5,944 bases of DNA. Source: Chloroflexota bacterium (lineage in GTDB: Bacteria; Chloroflexota; Dehalococcoidia; SZUA-161; SpSt-899). Each line of letters opens with the position of its first letter. Position 1 is the stretch's first letter. The notes below the pieces were generated by a model that saw only the letters and a program-made list of their open reading frames with translations, did not search any database and was not told where the DNA came from. This document shows positions 4,497-5,944 of the stretch, piece after piece. The stretch lies in assembly GCA_018725455.1 (NCBI GenBank), contig QLUN01000059.1, forward strand, positions 1 through 5,944. Direction: 5' to 3'. The position numbers and the translations under genes were made by a program.

Positions 4497-5205
4497 TACC
4501 TACGAGTCGAGAGTCGAGAGTCGAGAGTCAAGAGTCGGGGAGGGGCGGGGGACTCCAGAGCGAAGCGTCTCCAGAGCGAAGCGTCTCCAGAGCGAAGTGT
4601 CTCCAGATTCGTTGCTTACTGATCTCCATCGTGAAATCTCGCTCTGTCGAGAGTGTGAATTGGCAGAATGTCGCAATATGGTAGTGCCTGGAGAGGGGGC
4701 CGCAGATGCCGAGATAATGTTCATCGGCGAAGCCCCGGGATTTCACGAGGACCAGCAAGGCCGACCATTTGTGGGCGCTGCCGGGCAGTTCTTGGACAAT
4801 CTATTGCGCTCCATTAGCCTTGATCGAAGCAAGGTCTACATCTGCAATATCATCAAATGCCGACCTCCGGGCAATCGGGACCCACTTCCAAGGGAAGTGG
4901 ATGCCTGCCGGAGGTGGCTCGAGCGCCAGATTGAGCTTATCGCTCCCCGGATGATTATCACCCTGGGGAGGCACTCTATGACCAGGTACTTCCCCGGTGC
5001 GAGCATAAGCAAGGTTCATGGGACAGCGCGAAACCTCGATGGCAGGATATGCTTTGCGATGTATCATCCGGCGGCTGCCCTGCATCAACAGAGCCTGCGA
5101 CGGACCATTGAGGTGGATATGCTCAAGATCCCCGGCCTCCTGGCCCAGGCTGCGGATGTAAGAACAGAGCGAGAGCCGCGGCCCCAACAACTGAGCATGT
5201 TTTAG
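4489..5205 (+). CDS. Type 4 (Fe-S) uracil-DNA glycosylase
   Basis: Family 4 uracil-DNA glycosylases remove uracil from DNA and hold a [4Fe-4S] cluster. Four cysteines fit the cluster: Cys53-x2-Cys56 (SLCREC), Cys124 and Cys140. Further signatures are the active-site motif GEAPG (80-84), GRPFVGAAGQ (91-100), VYICNIIKCRPPGNR (116-130), and the MYHPAAAL motif (191-198) matching the family HPS/HPA region. The sequence ends QLSMF (234-238), like the sliding-clamp binding motif QL[S/D]LF. ATG 4489 overlaps the acpP stop, but residues 5-40 are encoded by heptamer, G-run and 16-base repeats and are low-complexity. An in-frame GTG at 4597 (residue 37) would give an N-terminus of normal family length, 16 residues before Cys53, so the true start is uncertain. 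Family assignment is firm; alternative related subfamilies are less likely. Confidence 0.88.
   Translation: MIDTYESRVESRESRVGEGRGTPERSVSRAKRLQSEVSPDSLLTDLHREISLCRECELAECRNMVVPGEGAADAEIMFIGEAPGFHEDQQGRPFVGAAGQFLDNLLRSISLDRSKVYICNIIKCRPPGNRDPLPREVDACRRWLERQIELIAPRMIITLGRHSMTRYFPGASISKVHGTARNLDGRICFAMYHPAAALHQQSLRRTIEVDMLKIPGLLAQAADVRTEREPRPQQLSMF
4504..4551. repeat. GAGTCGA heptamer array with G-rich module inside the glycosylase ORF
   Basis: Five 7-base units, GAGTCGA three times, GAGTCAA and GAGTCGG (4504-4538), lead into GGGGAGGGGCGGGGG (4537-4551). GACTC follows at 4551-4555, an inverted copy of the GAGTC core. The G-rich module therefore sits between inverted cores. The array is the opposite-strand form of the fabK-fabD array. 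Confidence 0.9.
4553..4607. repeat. 16-base tandem repeat inside the glycosylase ORF
   Basis: CTCCAGAGCGAAGCGT is repeated exactly at 4553-4568 and 4569-4584. A third copy at 4585-4600 has one change (GCG to GTG at 4597-4599), and a seven-base partial copy follows. Because 16 is not a multiple of three, each copy is read in a different frame. The single change creates a possible in-frame GTG start. Confidence 0.93.
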
Positions 5206-5294
5206 GCTAAGGAAGTGTCCGGAAATAACTTGTAACATGTGAGTGGAACTACACGATCGCACCCAATTGTTCATGTTAATTGTGGACAGCTAAG
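5206..5294. mobile_element. Small inverted-repeat element (possible MITE or IS remnant)
   Basis: Immediately after the glycosylase stop, TGTCCGGAAATAAC...AACA (5216-5237) is matched on the other strand by 5268-5288 (17 identities, four mismatches, one gap). Direct repeats GCTAAG flank the unit at 5206-5211 and 5289-5294, as a target duplication would; the left end has four extra bases before TGTCC. The interior is about 30 bases and has no coding capacity. No transposase is present. It could also be a degenerate hairpin by chance. Confidence 0.4.
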
Positions 5295-5295
5295 C

Positions 5296-5350
5296 TATCA
5301 GCAGTCGCAGTCAGCCGGGGAGGGGTGAGGGACTATCGACTAAAGGGGAG
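5296..5350. repeat. Mixed heptamer and G-rich module upstream of ftsK
   Basis: CAGTCGC (5302-5308) and AGTCAGC (5309-5315) are followed by GGGGAGGGGTGAGGG (5317-5331), then GACTATCGACTAAAGGGG (5331-5348). The arrangement AGTC, G-rich core, GACTATC is the same as at 4532-4555 and reuses the ACTATCG unit of the fabK-fabD array. Confidence 0.75.
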
Positions 5351-5360
5351 CTCGCAAAGG

Positions 5361-5395
5361 GCTACACGCTACCCGCTACCTACTACCCGCTAGTA
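5361..5395. repeat. GCTACCC heptamer array directly before ftsK
   Basis: Five units are in register: GCTACAC, GCTACCC, GCTACCT, ACTACCC and GCTAGTA (5361-5395), ending two bases before the ftsK ATG. The array occupies the place where a ribosome binding site would normally stand, and none is visible. Confidence 0.85.
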
Positions 5396-5397
5396 TT

Positions 5398-5944
5398 ATG
5401 GCAAAGGTTAACACGAGACGAAGGCGAACAGGATCGCGGAGGAACAGCATACGCCGGCGTACTTTGCGATCCGTTATATCCGGGCTATTTCTGCGAGTTG
5501 TACTGGTTGCCCTTACCGTTGGTGTGCTATTCTTCCTCCACGAGACCATCGCCAGAGTGATACTGAGGTCGTTAGGGCTGGCCGTAATCCCGATACTGAT
5601 ATGGATTGTTATCGTTGCCTGGATGCTATGGCGAGGCCGCTTTGGCAGCCTGCTGCGGCACTGGAACTCCTGGCTGGGGGCTTTGCTGCTCAGTGCTGCC
5701 ATTATAGGTGTAATGGCACTCTTTCGTCCTGAGGTAATCATAGCCGGTGTTCCGCTCTCCGATGAAACTCTGGGCGGGGCTCTGGGACAGCTTATCGGGG
5801 GAACAACCTACACCTGGGCCAGGCTTCTGGGCATAGGTTTACTCGGGGTGATTTTCGTGGTCCCGAGGACGCTTCGTTATTGTCTCATCTTTGCGAGAGA
5901 GCTGGCCAGTTTCATCTGGCAAGTTGTTCTTAACCTGATCATAC
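5398..5944 (+). CDS. ftsK: DNA translocase FtsK/SpoIIIE, N-terminal membrane part
   Basis: The frame from ATG 5398 is open to the window end (182 residues). A strongly basic N-terminus (MAKVNTRRRRTGSRRNSIRRR) is followed by about four hydrophobic helices near 28-47, 59-78, 91-109 and 141-157. Between helices 3 and 4 is a loop containing LSDETLGGALGQLIGG (120-135). This layout fits the FtsK_4TM domain, which anchors the hexameric DNA pump at the division septum for chromosome segregation. The motor domain with Walker motifs and the gamma DNA-binding domain would lie beyond the window, so the call rests on topology and the Gly-rich loop. No Shine-Dalgarno precedes ATG; the frame upstream has no other start before TAA at 5341. 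Confidence 0.7.
   Translation, partial: MAKVNTRRRRTGSRRNSIRRRTLRSVISGLFLRVVLVALTVGVLFFLHETIARVILRSLGLAVIPILIWIVIVAWMLWRGRFGSLLRHWNSWLGALLLSAAIIGVMALFRPEVIIAGVPLSDETLGGALGQLIGGTTYTWARLLGIGLLGVIFVVPRTLRYCLIFARELASFIWQVVLNLII

Noticed and set aside
4801..5274. 157-residue open frame on the minus strand
   Set aside because: It is antisense to the glycosylase and the inverted-repeat element and has no domain signature.
5376..5741. 121-residue open frame on the minus strand
   Set aside because: It is the shadow of the hydrophobic FtsK N-terminus; the forward frame has coherent membrane helices.

Overview
This window looks like a bacterial chromosome segment with all recognisable genes on the + strand. 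The gene set is a DUF177/YceD-L32 pair, an FMN-type enoyl-ACP reductase (FabK) instead of FabI, an Fe-S family 4 uracil-DNA glycosylase, and an FtsK with a multi-pass N-terminus. Together with unusual intergenic repeats this suggests an environmental Chloroflexota (Dehalococcoidia-like) bacterium. That placement is an inference from gene content, not a proven assignment.

Layout. Positions 1-110 hold the C-terminal end of a MoaD/ThiS-like sulfur carrier ending in Gly-Gly. A promoter (213-241) then precedes a complete tRNA-Glu(UUC) gene with encoded CCA (285-360). About 380 bases of gene-free DNA follow, rich in short repeats and including a long imperfect hairpin. A consensus-like promoter (739-768) appears to start an operon: yceD (791-1246), rpmF (1298-1486), fabK (1566-2549), fabD (2635-3618), nusB (3650-4063), acpP (4236-4496) and a type 4 uracil-DNA glycosylase (4489-5205, overlapping acpP). 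After a small transposon-like remnant and more repeats, ftsK begins at 5398 and runs off the window.

How the genes work together. YceD, L32 and NusB serve 23S rRNA/50S assembly and rRNA transcription antitermination. FabK, FabD and ACP serve fatty acid elongation. Their interleaving would couple ribosome production to membrane lipid synthesis. The glycosylase ends in QLSMF, a good match to the bacterial sliding-clamp binding pentapeptide, which suggests replication-coupled uracil repair.

Most unusual feature. Nearly every gene junction carries arrays of imperfect 7-base repeats. Each locus has its own heptamer (for example ACTCTCG, GCTACCC, CAGGGAT, GGGGTTA, AAATTAA), but the 7-base period is constant. 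Several arrays have two inverted arms around a core, often G-rich (GGGGAGGGG-like), so they can fold into hairpins. They intrude into genes: they encode the C-termini of FabK and FabD, the N-termini of FabD and possibly the glycosylase, the fabK stop codon, and the only possible fabD start codon with its Shine-Dalgarno-like AAGGGGGTG.
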